Below, in pieces: positions 9,361 through 18,431 of a stretch of 64,000 nucleotides of DNA. How positions within the stretch are numbered: the first letter of the stretch is position 1; each line of letters opens with the position of its first letter. This DNA is from Candidatus Gastranaerophilales bacterium (GTDB lineage Bacteria > Cyanobacteriota > Vampirovibrionia > Gastranaerophilales > Gastranaerophilaceae), in contig CALVEM010000001.1 of the NCBI GenBank assembly GCA_944326605.1, forward strand, positions 62,001-126,000, given 5' to 3'. Position numbers and translations under genes: made by a program. Under the pieces are notes generated by a model, which saw nothing but the letters and a program-made list of their open reading frames with translations, searched no databases and was not told the origin of the DNA.

Positions 9361-10323
9361 TTAGAAGTACAAATCAACAAAAACCGGCAAATGATCACTC
9401 CCAAAATCTTTCCCCAGGACAAAAGATTTGACACCTAAGTCAGGAGAGAGCAAAACGTGTTCCAGAGAAATTCTTAAAAAAGGGAAATGTTTTGCATTCC
9501 AGGTGCCTTTCATAGTTTTTGCAAGAGTTTGCGCATCTTTAAGATTAGAAGATTTTATATATTTTTTATAAGAAACAGAATACACTGTAGTATTCAGGTC
9601 TCCGGCCAAAATAAACTTCTCTATATTACTATCATTAGACAGTTCACTAATTTTTGCCAGCATTTCATTTCTAACCCTGAAATATTCACTACCCGTAGGA
9701 GGTAATGTATGCACTCCATAAATCTTTAACACTTCGCCATATAGCTTTATTTCCGCAGTAATAACAGGAACTTCATAATCCGTCCAATCTTCAATTTTAG
9801 GTTCTATAAGAGGTATCTTAGAATACAATGCAATACCGAAATTATCTAACCTCGAGTGTTCTAAAAAATATGGATAATCTTTTTTTAATTCTTTAATATT
9901 TTCCAGCCAGATGTCATCAACTTCCTGCAAAATAATAATATCAGGTTTTTGCTCATTGACCTGCTGTTGTAATTCATTATATTTACTATTTTTCGTCAAA
10001 ACATTAAATAATGCTATTTTTAATGTCTTTTCCCCTTTTGAGATTTGTGTATTCCCAAAATAATCTCTCATACCAACAAGGTTAATTCCTGTAAAAATCA
10101 AAGCTATAATAGACCATATTAAAAATTTTTTACTCAGTCCGGCTAAATACAAAAATAAAATAAAAAAACAGCCTCCAAGTAAAACAAATTGAAATTTAAA
10201 ATGAGAAAATATGTCTATATAAATATTTTCAAAGGGTAATAGTCCCGCAATATTAATAAATACAAAAATTATAAAGGCCAACAACCCCCTTGTTTTCAGG
10301 TAATTATCAATTTTATTTTTCAT
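9361..10323 (-). CDS. Membrane-anchored endonuclease/exonuclease/phosphatase-family protein
   Basis: 320 residues: three hydrophobic helices in the first ~90 residues, then a complete EEP domain. The catalytic motifs occur in order: IALFNVLTKNS, DIIILQEVD (metal-binding Glu), IYGVHTLPP (His), LAGDLNTT (Asp-x-Asn) and GSDHLPVF (terminal Asp-His). The topology (helices, then an EEP domain) matches YafD/vancomycin-resistance-type proteins found in many bacteria, with the active domain probably outside the membrane. The substrate, nucleic acid or phosphoester, is not readable. Confidence 0.85.
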   Translation of the reverse strand: MKNKIDNYLKTRGLLAFIIFVFINIAGLLPFENIYIDIFSHFKFQFVLLGGCFFILFLYLAGLSKKFLIWSIIALIFTGINLVGMRDYFGNTQISKGEKTLKIALFNVLTKNSKYNELQQQVNEQKPDIIILQEVDDIWLENIKELKKDYPYFLEHSRLDNFGIALYSKIPLIEPKIEDWTDYEVPVITAEIKLYGEVLKIYGVHTLPPTGSEYFRVRNEMLAKISELSNDSNIEKFILAGDLNTTVYSVSYKKYIKSSNLKDAQTLAKTMKGTWNAKHFPFLRISLEHVLLSPDLGVKSFVLGKDFGSDHLPVFVDLYF

Positions 10324-10344
10324 AATTTTTAAATATTATCATTA

Positions 10345-10473
10345 TTAAGTGTATAAATCAAATATATATTCAAAACAAACATCTTTAAACTCAATCTTTA
10401 TATATTCTGTGTCCATTACTATTGCACAATAACGTGCATCATCGGAGAAAGCCACTGTTTTTTTTTGAACCAT
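10345..10473 (-). CDS. Possible 42-residue small protein
   Basis: An ATG at 10473 opens 42 codons ending with TAA at 10345. The peptide starts MVQKKTVAFSDDARYCAIVM and ends FEYIFDLYT; its composition is protein-like, with alternating charged and aromatic residues rather than the low-complexity reading of AT-rich spacer. The ribosome-binding site is weak (AAGAATAAAA). It sits between the EEP gene and the repeat block. It may be a genuine small protein or the tail of a lost gene. Confidence 0.3.
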   Translation of the reverse strand: MVQKKTVAFSDDARYCAIVMDTEYIKIEFKDVCFEYIFDLYT

Positions 10474-10580
10474 TTTTATTCTTAAAGTAAAATATCATGT
10501 AAATTAGTTTTAGGCTATAAAATAAAATTTTTATAACTTTCATCGATTTGGTCTTGTTCTATGCCTATATACCTTAAGTT

Positions 10581-10850
10581 GTAGGTTGGGCTTTCAGCCC
10601 AACAATAAAATAGGACATTAATCAGACTTCAAATTCCCTTTGATATTAGTAAATTTCGAGCAAATTTTATAATAATTTTTTCTATTTAATGTTCTAATAA
10701 AGTCCGATTCCAACCAATTTGATTTTGTATAATCAAGCAACTTCCAACCAGTAAAATTGTCTCAAAGTCCTACAGTTATAAGATCCTGAAACAAGTTCAG
10801 GATCTTATTTTAAGATTTGACTTCCATGTAAACTGGATATTAAAATGCAC
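10581..10850. repeat. ~270-bp dispersed repeat, left copy of an inverted pair
   Basis: This sequence is present again, inverted, at 15251-15518 with roughly 85% identity by eye. It begins with a GTAGGTTGGG...CCCAAC hairpin, contains an internal pair GGACATTAATC / GTCCGATT, the stretch TTTGATTTTGTATAATCAAG, and ends in a palindrome GATCCTGAA...TTCAGGATC followed by GACTTCCA. No ORF is maintained. It fills most of the 10324-10995 spacer and is a composite non-coding repeat. Confidence 0.85.
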
Positions 10851-10941
10851 CGCCTTGTGGTTCTCATCCCTGTATTCGTTGTAAAAGAACACATAGTTTG
10901 ATTTCTTGTTACGTATGGTTTGATTATTTTCGGACACTTTG

Positions 10942-10967
10942 TGTTGGGGTAGAAACCCCAACCTACA
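10942..10967. repeat. REP-like hairpin GTTGGGGT...ACCCCAAC family
   Basis: A palindrome TTGGGGTAGAAACCCCAACC next to tRNA-Ser. The same hairpin with small changes appears at 10581, 15496-15518 and 41041-41067, so it is a dispersed family rather than a gene-specific terminator. Confidence 0.7.
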
Positions 10968-10995
10968 AACTCATTTCCTTAAAAATTTTCAAAAA

Positions 10996-11082
10996 CAGAG
11001 GGGATGGGATTCGAACCCACGGTGGAATTGCTCCCACACAACCTTTCCAAGATTGCACCTTAAACCGCTCGGACACCCCTCT
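10996..11082 (-). tRNA. tRNA-Ser (anticodon GGA)
   Basis: An 87-nt cloverleaf on the minus strand. The acceptor AGAGGGG pairs with CCCCTCT; the D-arm is TCCGAGCGGTTTAAGGT; the anticodon loop reads CTTGGAAAG with GGA; a long class II variable arm (TGTGTGGGAGCAATTCCACC region) is typical of serine tRNAs; and the T-loop is TTCGAAT. CCA is not encoded. Confidence 0.92.
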
Positions 11083-11168
11083 TTGGCTTTTCGTTTGTAT
11101 GCTCAAATTGTACTCTTTTGAGTATTTTTATATTACCACAAACATTAATTTCATGCTAAAATTTTTTT

Positions 11169-12443
11169 ATGCAAAAAATTGTCAATAAAATAAGCCGCGG
11201 ATTAAAAGGCTCTGTTACAATACCGGCCGATAAGTCTATATCACACAGAGCAGTTATGTTTGCATCACTTGCAAAAGGAAAATCCGTTATTAAAAATTTT
11301 TCAAAAGGGCAAGATCCCATATCCTCACTGAACATATGCAAATCGTTAGGGATTAATGCAGAATTTAAAAATGATTTATTAATCATTAATTCAACAGGAA
11401 AATTATCACGGTCATCAACTATGCTCGACTGTGGTAATTCAGGTACTACTATGCGCCTGATGTCAGGAATTCTTGCGGGACAAAATTTTAACTCAACATT
11501 AACCGGTGATGAAAGTCTTTCTAAACGTCCGATGAAGCGAATAATTGAGCCTTTGTCACTTATGGGAGCAGAGATTAATTCAAACGATTTTAAAGCCCCG
11601 CTGAATATTTACGGAAAAAATTTACACGCAATTGATTATGTATCAAAACTTGCCTCTGCTCAGGTTAAATCAAGCATTATTCTTGCAGGTTTAAACGCAG
11701 ACGGGAAAACAAGTTTTACCGAACCATATACCTCACGCAACCACACAGAAATTATGCTCAAATATATGGGTGCAAATATTAAAACTGATAAAAATACAGT
11801 TACAATTGAAAAATCATTTCTTGAACCCCGTACTATAGAAATTTGCGGTGACATATCTTCTGCCGCATATTTTATTGCTGCCGCTCTGATTATTCCAAAT
11901 TCAAAAATAATATTAAAGAATGTCGGGCTAAACCCTACAAGAACAGGGATAATTGAAATTGCTGAAAAAATGGGCGGAGATATTGAAATTCTGGATAAAA
12001 AAACTGTTTCAGGCGAACTTGTTGGAGATATTCAAGTATCTTATTCTGATTTAAAAGCCTGTACAATAGAAGGCGAAATAATTCCGAGACTTATTGATGA
12101 ACTCCCTATAATTGCAGTTCTTGCAACACAGGCTCAAGGTACTACAATAATTAAAGACGCTCAGGATTTACGCAACAAAGAAACTGATAGGATTAAAGCT
12201 GTTGCTACGGAGTTGAAAAAAATCGCTGCGGATATTGAAGAAACATCAGACGGTTTTATAATTAACGGAAAAACTAACCTTAAAGGTGAAACTGAAGTTG
12301 AAACTTACCATGATCACAGGCTTGCTATGAGTTTATATGTTGCAGGCTTAATTTGTGAAAAGCCCATTACCATAAATGGTTTTGAATGGGTTAAAATATC
12401 TTTCCCGGAATTCGAAAATTTATTTAATACTTTATCTTTGTAA
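11169..12443 (+). CDS. aroA: 3-phosphoshikimate 1-carboxyvinyltransferase (EPSP synthase)
   Basis: 424 residues, normal length. Hallmarks: GSVTIPADKSISHRAVMFAS near the start, LDCGNSGTTMRLMSGIL (the phosphoenolpyruvate site) and GDESLSKRPMKRI. It condenses shikimate-3-phosphate with phosphoenolpyruvate in aromatic amino-acid synthesis in the cytoplasm. No ribosome-binding site is seen; a TAAAAT box at 11157-11162 stands only six bases before the ATG, suggesting a leaderless transcript. No other shikimate gene is near. Confidence 0.95.
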   Translation: MQKIVNKISRGLKGSVTIPADKSISHRAVMFASLAKGKSVIKNFSKGQDPISSLNICKSLGINAEFKNDLLIINSTGKLSRSSTMLDCGNSGTTMRLMSGILAGQNFNSTLTGDESLSKRPMKRIIEPLSLMGAEINSNDFKAPLNIYGKNLHAIDYVSKLASAQVKSSIILAGLNADGKTSFTEPYTSRNHTEIMLKYMGANIKTDKNTVTIEKSFLEPRTIEICGDISSAAYFIAAALIIPNSKIILKNVGLNPTRTGIIEIAEKMGGDIEILDKKTVSGELVGDIQVSYSDLKACTIEGEIIPRLIDELPIIAVLATQAQGTTIIKDAQDLRNKETDRIKAVATELKKIAADIEETSDGFIINGKTNLKGETEVETYHDHRLAMSLYVAGLICEKPITINGFEWVKISFPEFENLFNTLSL

Positions 12444-12551
12444 CAAAATATTAACATCCCAACATGATAAAACGCAATTTTAACTTAATAAAATTGTTTA
12501 TATAAATAAGGTTAGGTTATTTTAACTTTTGGAAAGGTAAAGGTGTTTTAT

Positions 12552-13571
12552 ATGTCTACGCAGATTGATGGTTTAGGGTTGTATAATAATCCTTACGGAT
12601 TGTATAATTCGTATTCAACAGGGGCGATGAATGATGATTTTATGGCTCAACAAATATTTCAAAATAATGGACAAAACGCTGCTCAGCCTTCTAATCAAAC
12701 TTCATTTCAAGGCTATCAACAACCGCAGGCTGATACATTTGAAAAATCCGGTTCAGGATTTTCAACCGGTTTAAAATTAGGACTGGTAGGCGGCGCAGGT
12801 ACAACTGCAGGAATGTATTTTTTCGGAACTAATCCGGTAAATGACGGGAAATTTAATGATAACATTTTAAAAGCAGTCGATATTAACGTAGATCAAGCTG
12901 CAAAAACCAGAGCTGCAGAAATATTCGCAAATAAAAAAGCTGAAATCCTTCAAAAAGCAGGTATCCCTGAATATGTAAATTCAGAAAATTTAAAAACTTA
13001 TGCAAAAACAGGTGCAGGTTCGCAGGAACTTAAAAATGCAATGAACCAGCAACAGGCACAAGCTGTATATGAAGAACTTGAAAAAATTGATATTGAAAAA
13101 ATCGGCAAGGATGCATATACTGAAACTTTTGAAAAGACATTGGAGGGAAGAAAAGACAAACTGGCAAACTTACAAACACAAAGAGCAAAACTTGAAGCAC
13201 TTGCGGATGATGCAGATTTAGAAAAGTTTTTCAAAGATAATGCAAACACCTTCGGAATTTCCGGAGATGAAAAAACAATAGATGCAGAAGCTAAAAAACT
13301 TGCTGCAAAATACAAAAATAAAGCAGGTGCTATTTCTGATTATACAACTCAAATTACAAATCAAGAAACTCTGGTTAAGTCGACAAGAGAAGCTCTGAAT
13401 ACTAAAGTTGCAGCTTACTATGATGATGCTGCAAAAAGTTTAAAAGCAAGCGCGCCTGAAAATATTCAAAAAGCATTCAAAAATTTCAAATTGAAAACAG
13501 CAGGCAAATGGGGTGCAATTGCAGCCGGAGCAGGGCTTATACTTGGTTGTTTATTCAGCGGAAATAAATAA
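12552..13571 (+). CDS. Hypothetical Ala/Lys-rich protein with C-terminal membrane anchor
   Basis: 339 residues from the ATG at 12552, with GGAAAGGTAAAGG upstream; a GTG nine bases earlier is less likely. The N-terminal ~70 residues are Asn/Tyr/Gln-rich (GLYNNPYGLYNSYSTG). A Gly-rich hydrophobic patch follows (~75-95, LKLGLVGGAGTTAGMYFFG), then about 200 residues of predicted helix or coiled coil (LANLQTQRAKLEAL), and a hydrophobic C-terminus AIAAGAGLILGCLFSG before the end. I recognise no family. It has its own strong terminator and lies between aroA and tRNA-Lys. Confidence 0.75.
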   Translation: MSTQIDGLGLYNNPYGLYNSYSTGAMNDDFMAQQIFQNNGQNAAQPSNQTSFQGYQQPQADTFEKSGSGFSTGLKLGLVGGAGTTAGMYFFGTNPVNDGKFNDNILKAVDINVDQAAKTRAAEIFANKKAEILQKAGIPEYVNSENLKTYAKTGAGSQELKNAMNQQQAQAVYEELEKIDIEKIGKDAYTETFEKTLEGRKDKLANLQTQRAKLEALADDADLEKFFKDNANTFGISGDEKTIDAEAKKLAAKYKNKAGAISDYTTQITNQETLVKSTREALNTKVAAYYDDAAKSLKASAPENIQKAFKNFKLKTAGKWGAIAAGAGLILGCLFSGNK

Positions 13572-13577
13572 TAAAAA

Positions 13578-13606
13578 AGCAAGGGAATATTTCCTTGCTT
13601 TTTTAT
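13578..13606 (+). terminator. Rho-independent terminator after 12552-13571
   Basis: AAGCAAGGGAATATTTCCTTGCTT forms an 11-bp stem with a short loop and is followed by a run of T. Confidence 0.9.
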
Positions 13607-13624
13607 CTTTTAGGCTTCTTTACT

Positions 13625-13795
13625 TTTTTCTATTCTAAGAAAACCGGACTCAGAGGGCTGTCTTGCTCACTCGCTTTTAACAGGTCTTCGGTTGTCGGGC
13701 TGCAATTATTTCAATATTTTGCAGACAAACCTCCGCCTTCAGCTCGTTCGCGTTCGAACCGGACAAGGCTGTGCCTTGTGGTTCTCGCCTAGAAA
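13625..13795. repeat. Non-coding GC-richer repeat-like block
   Basis: This stretch is markedly more GC-rich than its surroundings and carries no credible gene. The piece GCCTTGTGGTTCTC at its right end also occurs near 10853, and AACCGGACAAGGC shows local pairing. It fills the spacer between the terminator of the preceding gene and tRNA-Lys. Its status as a dispersed element is inferred from the shared segment and its composition. Confidence 0.45.
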
Positions 13796-13800
13796 AATAA

Positions 13801-13826
13801 AAAGTAAGGAATAATCTCCTTACTTT
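13801..13826. terminator. Bidirectional hairpin upstream of tRNA-Lys
   Basis: AAAGTAAGGA and TCCTTACTTT are perfect inverted repeats around ATAATC. Lying just downstream of tRNA-Lys (minus strand), this is its likely terminator. Confidence 0.65.
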
Positions 13827-13858
13827 AAAAGCTTTTACTGTTTTCATTACTAAAAAAC

Positions 13859-13931
<73 letters not shown>

Positions 13932-14008
13932 GTATCGTTTTATACCAATATTATACAACCTGATTTTTTATTTGCAATAAATTATTTTTTGTAGTAAAAT
14001 CAGGTATT

Positions 14009-15031
14009 ATGAGCGGGATGATTAAAGCTATGGTTATGTCAGCAGGTGTAGGATCAAGACTTGACCCGCTTACGAAAGCTGTTCCCAAACCGCTTGTACC
14101 GGTTGCTAATAAACCGGTTATGGACATTTTATTTGAAAAACTTCATGCCGCAGGTATAAATGACATTATCTGCAATACTTATTACCTTGCAGACCAAATT
14201 ATTAACAGGTATAAAAACAATAATTTAGGCATAAACTTTAATTACATAAAAGAAGACACACTGTCAGGAACGGCAGGCGGCGTCAAAAAATGTCAATTTT
14301 TCTTTGATGAAAATAATACGTTTGTTGTGCTTTCTGCAGACGGGCTTACAAATGCAGATATAATAAAAGGGATTGAAATTCACAATAAATCAAATGCAAT
14401 TGCAACAATAGGAATTAAACAAATCCCAATGGAAGATGTCCCTCATTTTGGCGTGGTCGTAACCGATGAAAACGGTTTTATTACGGAATTTCAAGAAAAG
14501 CCCTCCATTGTAGAAGCTAAAAGCAATTTTATTAACACCGGTATTTATATATTTAATTATGAAATATTTAATTATATTCCGGCAAATACATTTTATGATT
14601 TCGCAAAAAATGTGTTTCCCGAACTTTTGAAAAAACAGGCAATCAATACATTCCCTGTTGAAGAATACTGGAGTGATATCGGTACACTTGATCAATATAA
14701 GCAATCAACCCAAGATCTATTTGACGGAAAATGTTCTTTTAAGCACGACGAAATTATTTCAACACCGACAGGAGCTTACATCAGCGCTTCAGCGTTAATC
14801 GATGAAACCGTAAAATTTATAGGGAATTCAACAATAGGTAATAATACAAAGATCGGAAGAAATGCTGTTATTGAAAACAGTATTATCTGGGACAATGTTA
14901 GAATTGATGATAATGTATATATTTCAAACAGTATTATAGCTTCAAATTGTATAATTAAGACAAATTTGTACTCACAAATAACAGGCTCAAACGAATTAAT
15001 CGCACCTGAAACTGTTCAAATTTACACTTGA
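14009..15031 (+). CDS. Sugar-1-phosphate nucleotidyltransferase with left-handed beta-helix
   Basis: 340 residues. The nucleotidyltransferase signature is AMVMSAGVGSRLDPLTKAVPKPL, with NKPVMD after it, and VVLSADGLTNAD supplies the metal-binding region. Hexapeptide repeats (IGNSTIGNNTKIG... ISNSIIASNCII) make a left-handed beta-helix at ~265-325. The family makes NDP-hexoses such as GDP-mannose or dTDP/UDP-glucose for surface glycans. The exact sugar is not decided by sequence. TTGCAA and TAAAAT boxes place the transcript start almost at the ATG. Confidence 0.88.
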   Translation: MSGMIKAMVMSAGVGSRLDPLTKAVPKPLVPVANKPVMDILFEKLHAAGINDIICNTYYLADQIINRYKNNNLGINFNYIKEDTLSGTAGGVKKCQFFFDENNTFVVLSADGLTNADIIKGIEIHNKSNAIATIGIKQIPMEDVPHFGVVVTDENGFITEFQEKPSIVEAKSNFINTGIYIFNYEIFNYIPANTFYDFAKNVFPELLKKQAINTFPVEEYWSDIGTLDQYKQSTQDLFDGKCSFKHDEIISTPTGAYISASALIDETVKFIGNSTIGNNTKIGRNAVIENSIIWDNVRIDDNVYISNSIIASNCIIKTNLYSQITGSNELIAPETVQIYT

Positions 15032-15112
15032 TTTTTAAAGTTTTTGATGATAAATTAATTGTATTGTCTATCTTAAGACATGCGGATAAGTCAGCACTAT
15101 ACCAGTAAATCT

Positions 15113-15184
<72 letters not shown>

Positions 15185-15250
15185 GTTTTTTATATTTTAT
15201 TGTTGGTCAGATAATTTAAATTCATTTGTGTAAATAATACGATTTTGGTA

Positions 15251-15518
15251 TATTTTAATGTCCAATTTACTTGGAAGTCAAATCTTAAAATGTCATCCTG
15301 AACTTGGTTCAGGATTTTATAACTGTAGACTTTGAGCCAATTTTACAGGTTGGAAGTTGCTTGATTATACAAAATCAAACCGGTCGGAATCGGACTTTAT
15401 TAGAACATTAATTAGAAAAAATTATTATAAAATTTGCTTGAAATTTACTAATATCAAAAAAATTTTAGAGTCCGATTAATGTCCTTTCAAATCTTGTTGG
15501 GCTAAAAGCCCAACCTAC
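15251..15518. repeat. ~270-bp dispersed repeat, right copy of an inverted pair
   Basis: The inverted partner of 10581-10850. Shared blocks include ACTTGGAAGTCAAATCTTAA, CAACTTCCAACC (as its complement), CTTGATTATACAAAATCAAA, TAATGTTCTAATAAAGTCCG (as its complement), and the terminal GTTGGGCTAAAAGCCCAACC hairpin. It occupies most of the 15185-15672 spacer; the remainder (15519-15672) is AT-rich with nothing I can identify. Confidence 0.85.
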
Positions 15519-15672
15519 GGACTTGTATTTCTTTACAATGCCCTATATTACTTTACAGTTACAAAAAGGATTGTTTATGATTTTGAATACTTTTTTATTA
15601 GATATAATAAAGAAGTTATATTAAACTACATTAAGTGAATTATCTTAATGAATACGGGTAAAGGGTTACGCT

Positions 15673-17709
15673 CTACATTTTGAGCCAGAGAGCATCGTAG
15701 GCGTTAAGTCTTACGGTTAATTCTTTATTTTCGACCCGTGCACGCACCATTTTATCTGTTAGAAGATTTTTTAAATAGATATCTTTACCTTTTTTACCGA
15801 AGTTGTCATCCGTAAATAGAACTGTTGCTTTGATTTTGTTATCAGAAAGGTTATTTATTACAACAACTCTGTCTGTATCTGTTGCACGAACGTAAGCAAA
15901 AACTTCCGGCGATTTTGTTTTCAGTTCTACAAATGAACCCCTTGTAATTACCGGATATTGTTTTCTGACTTTTATAAGTTGTTTTACGCGTTCATAAACT
16001 CTGTTGTTGTATGTGCCTTTGTGGTTAACAGCATCTTCAAAAGTCTTCTGCGTAATCGGTCCACGGTTTATGTCGCGGCTATCAAAGTAGCTCAGCATTT
16101 TAACTTTATTTTTAACATCTTTCTCTTTTTTCTGTTTTGCTTCTCTCAATTTTGCGCTTTTGTTTGCGTTTGCAAAATTATTTTGAATTCCTATTTCATC
16201 TCCGTAGTAGATAATAGGAATTCCGGGCAGGGACATCAAAATAGAAAATGCCATTCCTATTCTGTCAGGGTTTTTATCCAAAAAGTTTGCCATTCTTCCG
16301 GAAACTCCGAATCCTTTTCGGAAGGCTGCTCCTTTTGGAGCAAGATCTTCAAAGAGAATTTCGCGAGTTTTTTCGTTTACCATTTCAAGGGTAAGTTCAT
16401 CATGTACTCTCAAAAATATTGCCCACGAAGCGGATTGAGGAATTTGCGGGGTTTGTTTGTAAGCTTTCCAGAAATAGCTGTTATCAGCTGTTACAAGTGA
16501 TGCCCAGATAGCAGGCATGTAAGGAAAGTGATAGGCTATTTGAACTTCATCTGTTCTTGTTAATTCTTTTTCCTGCCCGTTTATATTTTCTTTGATTTTA
16601 CGTTCAGTTCCGAAATACGGAAGAATTTTATTCGGCATCTGGCATGCTTCTGCCTGAATAACAGAACGGGGTGCAACTGACTGAATAAAAGCACTCAGAA
16701 TTTTTATAATTCTGTGTGTTTCTTCAAGATTTTCAGCGTTTGTGCCATCTTCTTTTATAAGATACGGGATTGCATCCATTCTGAAAATGTCTACTCCTTG
16801 ATTTGCCCAGAAGGCAATTGTCTCAAGATTGTAATATAAAACTTCCGGATTTTTCCAGTTTATGTCAAGCTGAAACGGATAGAAAGTGTGATAAAAATAG
16901 TAATCCTTTTTATTAATTGTAACTTTTCTGTAGTTATTATCAGTAATTTCAGGGAAAATAATTCTTCTTTTTGAAATTTTACCGTTTGGTTCTTTGTATT
17001 CTGCAACCCAGCCGAGTTTTTCATCTTTGTATTTTGTGTATTCCGGCATTTGTTCTCTGACAACAAAATAGTTAATTTTTGAAGTATCGCCTTTTAAGGC
17101 TTGCTGGAACCAAGCATGCTGGTCTGAGAAGTGATTTAAAACTAAATCAGCTTTGATTTTAAAGCCTTTTTGTCTTGCCGCTGATATAAATTTCTGGAAT
17201 TCAAACATTCCGCCGAGATCCTGCCTTATTCCTCTTGGGTTTCTGATATCGAAGCCTGCATCCTCCATTGGAGAATCGACGAACGGAAGGATATAAATTG
17301 TTGTGACGCCGAGGTTTTTAAGATAATCCAGCATGTGAATATCATCTTTAAAAGTATTTGACTTATCAGGATTTTTTACGCCGAAGTGGTTAGCGTAAAA
17401 CATATAAATTACTTCATCTTTATACCAGTCTGCAGGTCTGGATAGGTCCTCTGCAAGCAAATTCGCTGGTCTTTTTGCTTTTGTCTCTTCTGCTATTTTT
17501 AGTATATTTGAATAGATACTGTCAACATTTTCAGCTCCGTAAACTTTAGCAAGTGAAGTTTTTATTTCTTTTTCAAGTTTAGAAGGAATAATTTGATTTT
17601 CTTCCGTTTTAGTTATTTGTGAAATAACAGGAGCATTAATTGCAAATACTGCAGGGGTGCTGTTGAATATAAACAGGAGTATAAGTATACTTGCTAAAAT
17701 TTTTCTCAT
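15673..17709 (-). CDS. Secreted GH13 alpha-amylase-family enzyme, trehalose-synthase-like
   Basis: 678 residues from the ATG at 17709, chosen for its GAGAGGT site and because it exposes a clean signal peptide (MRKILASILILLFIF... ending near VFA). The four GH13 regions are in order: DLVLNHFSDQ, GVDIFRMDAIPYL (nucleophile Asp), VIQAEACQM (acid Glu) and FLRVHDELTLEM (His-Asp). The HDELTLEM and GRMANFLDKNPDRIGMAFS segments and YYGDEIGIQNN are closest to trehalose synthase/sucrose hydrolase subtypes. Activity is probably on an alpha-glucoside in the periplasm. An exported TreS-like enzyme is unusual because known TreS enzymes are cytoplasmic. It is a single-gene unit. Confidence 0.88.
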   Translation of the reverse strand: MRKILASILILLFIFNSTPAVFAINAPVISQITKTEENQIIPSKLEKEIKTSLAKVYGAENVDSIYSNILKIAEETKAKRPANLLAEDLSRPADWYKDEVIYMFYANHFGVKNPDKSNTFKDDIHMLDYLKNLGVTTIYILPFVDSPMEDAGFDIRNPRGIRQDLGGMFEFQKFISAARQKGFKIKADLVLNHFSDQHAWFQQALKGDTSKINYFVVREQMPEYTKYKDEKLGWVAEYKEPNGKISKRRIIFPEITDNNYRKVTINKKDYYFYHTFYPFQLDINWKNPEVLYYNLETIAFWANQGVDIFRMDAIPYLIKEDGTNAENLEETHRIIKILSAFIQSVAPRSVIQAEACQMPNKILPYFGTERKIKENINGQEKELTRTDEVQIAYHFPYMPAIWASLVTADNSYFWKAYKQTPQIPQSASWAIFLRVHDELTLEMVNEKTREILFEDLAPKGAAFRKGFGVSGRMANFLDKNPDRIGMAFSILMSLPGIPIIYYGDEIGIQNNFANANKSAKLREAKQKKEKDVKNKVKMLSYFDSRDINRGPITQKTFEDAVNHKGTYNNRVYERVKQLIKVRKQYPVITRGSFVELKTKSPEVFAYVRATDTDRVVVINNLSDNKIKATVLFTDDNFGKKGKDIYLKNLLTDKMVRARVENKELTVRLNAYDALWLKM

Positions 17710-17898
17710 TAATTTTACCTCTCTATGTTTAATATAATTGTTAATTGTATCATCGGGGATGGTGATTACAATTAACAATTCAGGTAATGTCTTTTTACAA
17801 AATAAAAATTAATATCCCTTTTGATAATGATATTATATTATAAAGTATAATGTCCCGTACGGTAATTTAAATTTATGTATAATTTTGTTACAAAAAAA

Positions 17899-18360
17899 TT
17901 ATGAGCATTCTTGTGAAGATATATATTCAGCTGTTATTCGTGCTGCATCCCGGATTATGCCCTCACATGGACGGTCTTTGTAATATTGTTCAGTTCTTTG
18001 GGATGGTATAGGACTGTCATGTTTTACGTCCAGTCCCAGAAGTTCGCGGCAGATAATGGTGCCGTGTTTTTCCGTAAATCTTTTTGCAAGTTCTTGAATT
18101 CTTGCATAATGTTCTCCCTTTATTTTGTCATTGTTAGGAGTTGTGTAACCGTATTTTAAACCTGCAATCATAAACATTGCGCTTACGGCTCCGCACACTT
18201 CTCTGAGCCTTCCCATTCCGCCTCCGAATGAAGAAGATAGTTTCAATGCGGTTTCAAAATCAAGTCCGAGATCTTCCGCAAAAGCACAAAAAACGGATTG
18301 AGCGCAGTTATACCCTTCTCTAAATAATTCCGCTGCTTTTTTTGAATATTCGTTTTCCAT
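17899..18360 (-). CDS. C-GCAxxG-C-C family redox-like protein
   Basis: 153 residues (MENEYSKKAAELF; an ATG six bases upstream would add MI). The family Cys pattern is complete: REGYNCAQSVFCAF, EVCGAVSAMFMIAGLKYG, IICRELLGLD and PCEGIIRDAAR. Members bind metal or haem-like cofactors through conserved cysteines, and their function is largely undefined. The gene is divergent from the MCE-domain gene across a short spacer. Confidence 0.88.
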   Translation of the reverse strand: MENEYSKKAAELFREGYNCAQSVFCAFAEDLGLDFETALKLSSSFGGGMGRLREVCGAVSAMFMIAGLKYGYTTPNNDKIKGEHYARIQELAKRFTEKHGTIICRELLGLDVKHDSPIPSQRTEQYYKDRPCEGIIRDAARITAEYISSQECS

Positions 18361-18431
18361 AATCATATTGTACTATAAAATTAATCTGTTCGGGAATGCG
18401 TTTTTATTTTAACGGAAATAATATTTCTGAT

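Noticed and set aside
10898..11188. Plus-strand ORFs over tRNA-Ser
   Set aside because: They run antisense through the tRNA gene and a hairpin repeat; the composition is not protein-like.
15958..16500. 180-codon plus-strand ORF
   Set aside because: Antisense shadow of the GH13 gene, with Phe/Cys-rich nonsense composition.
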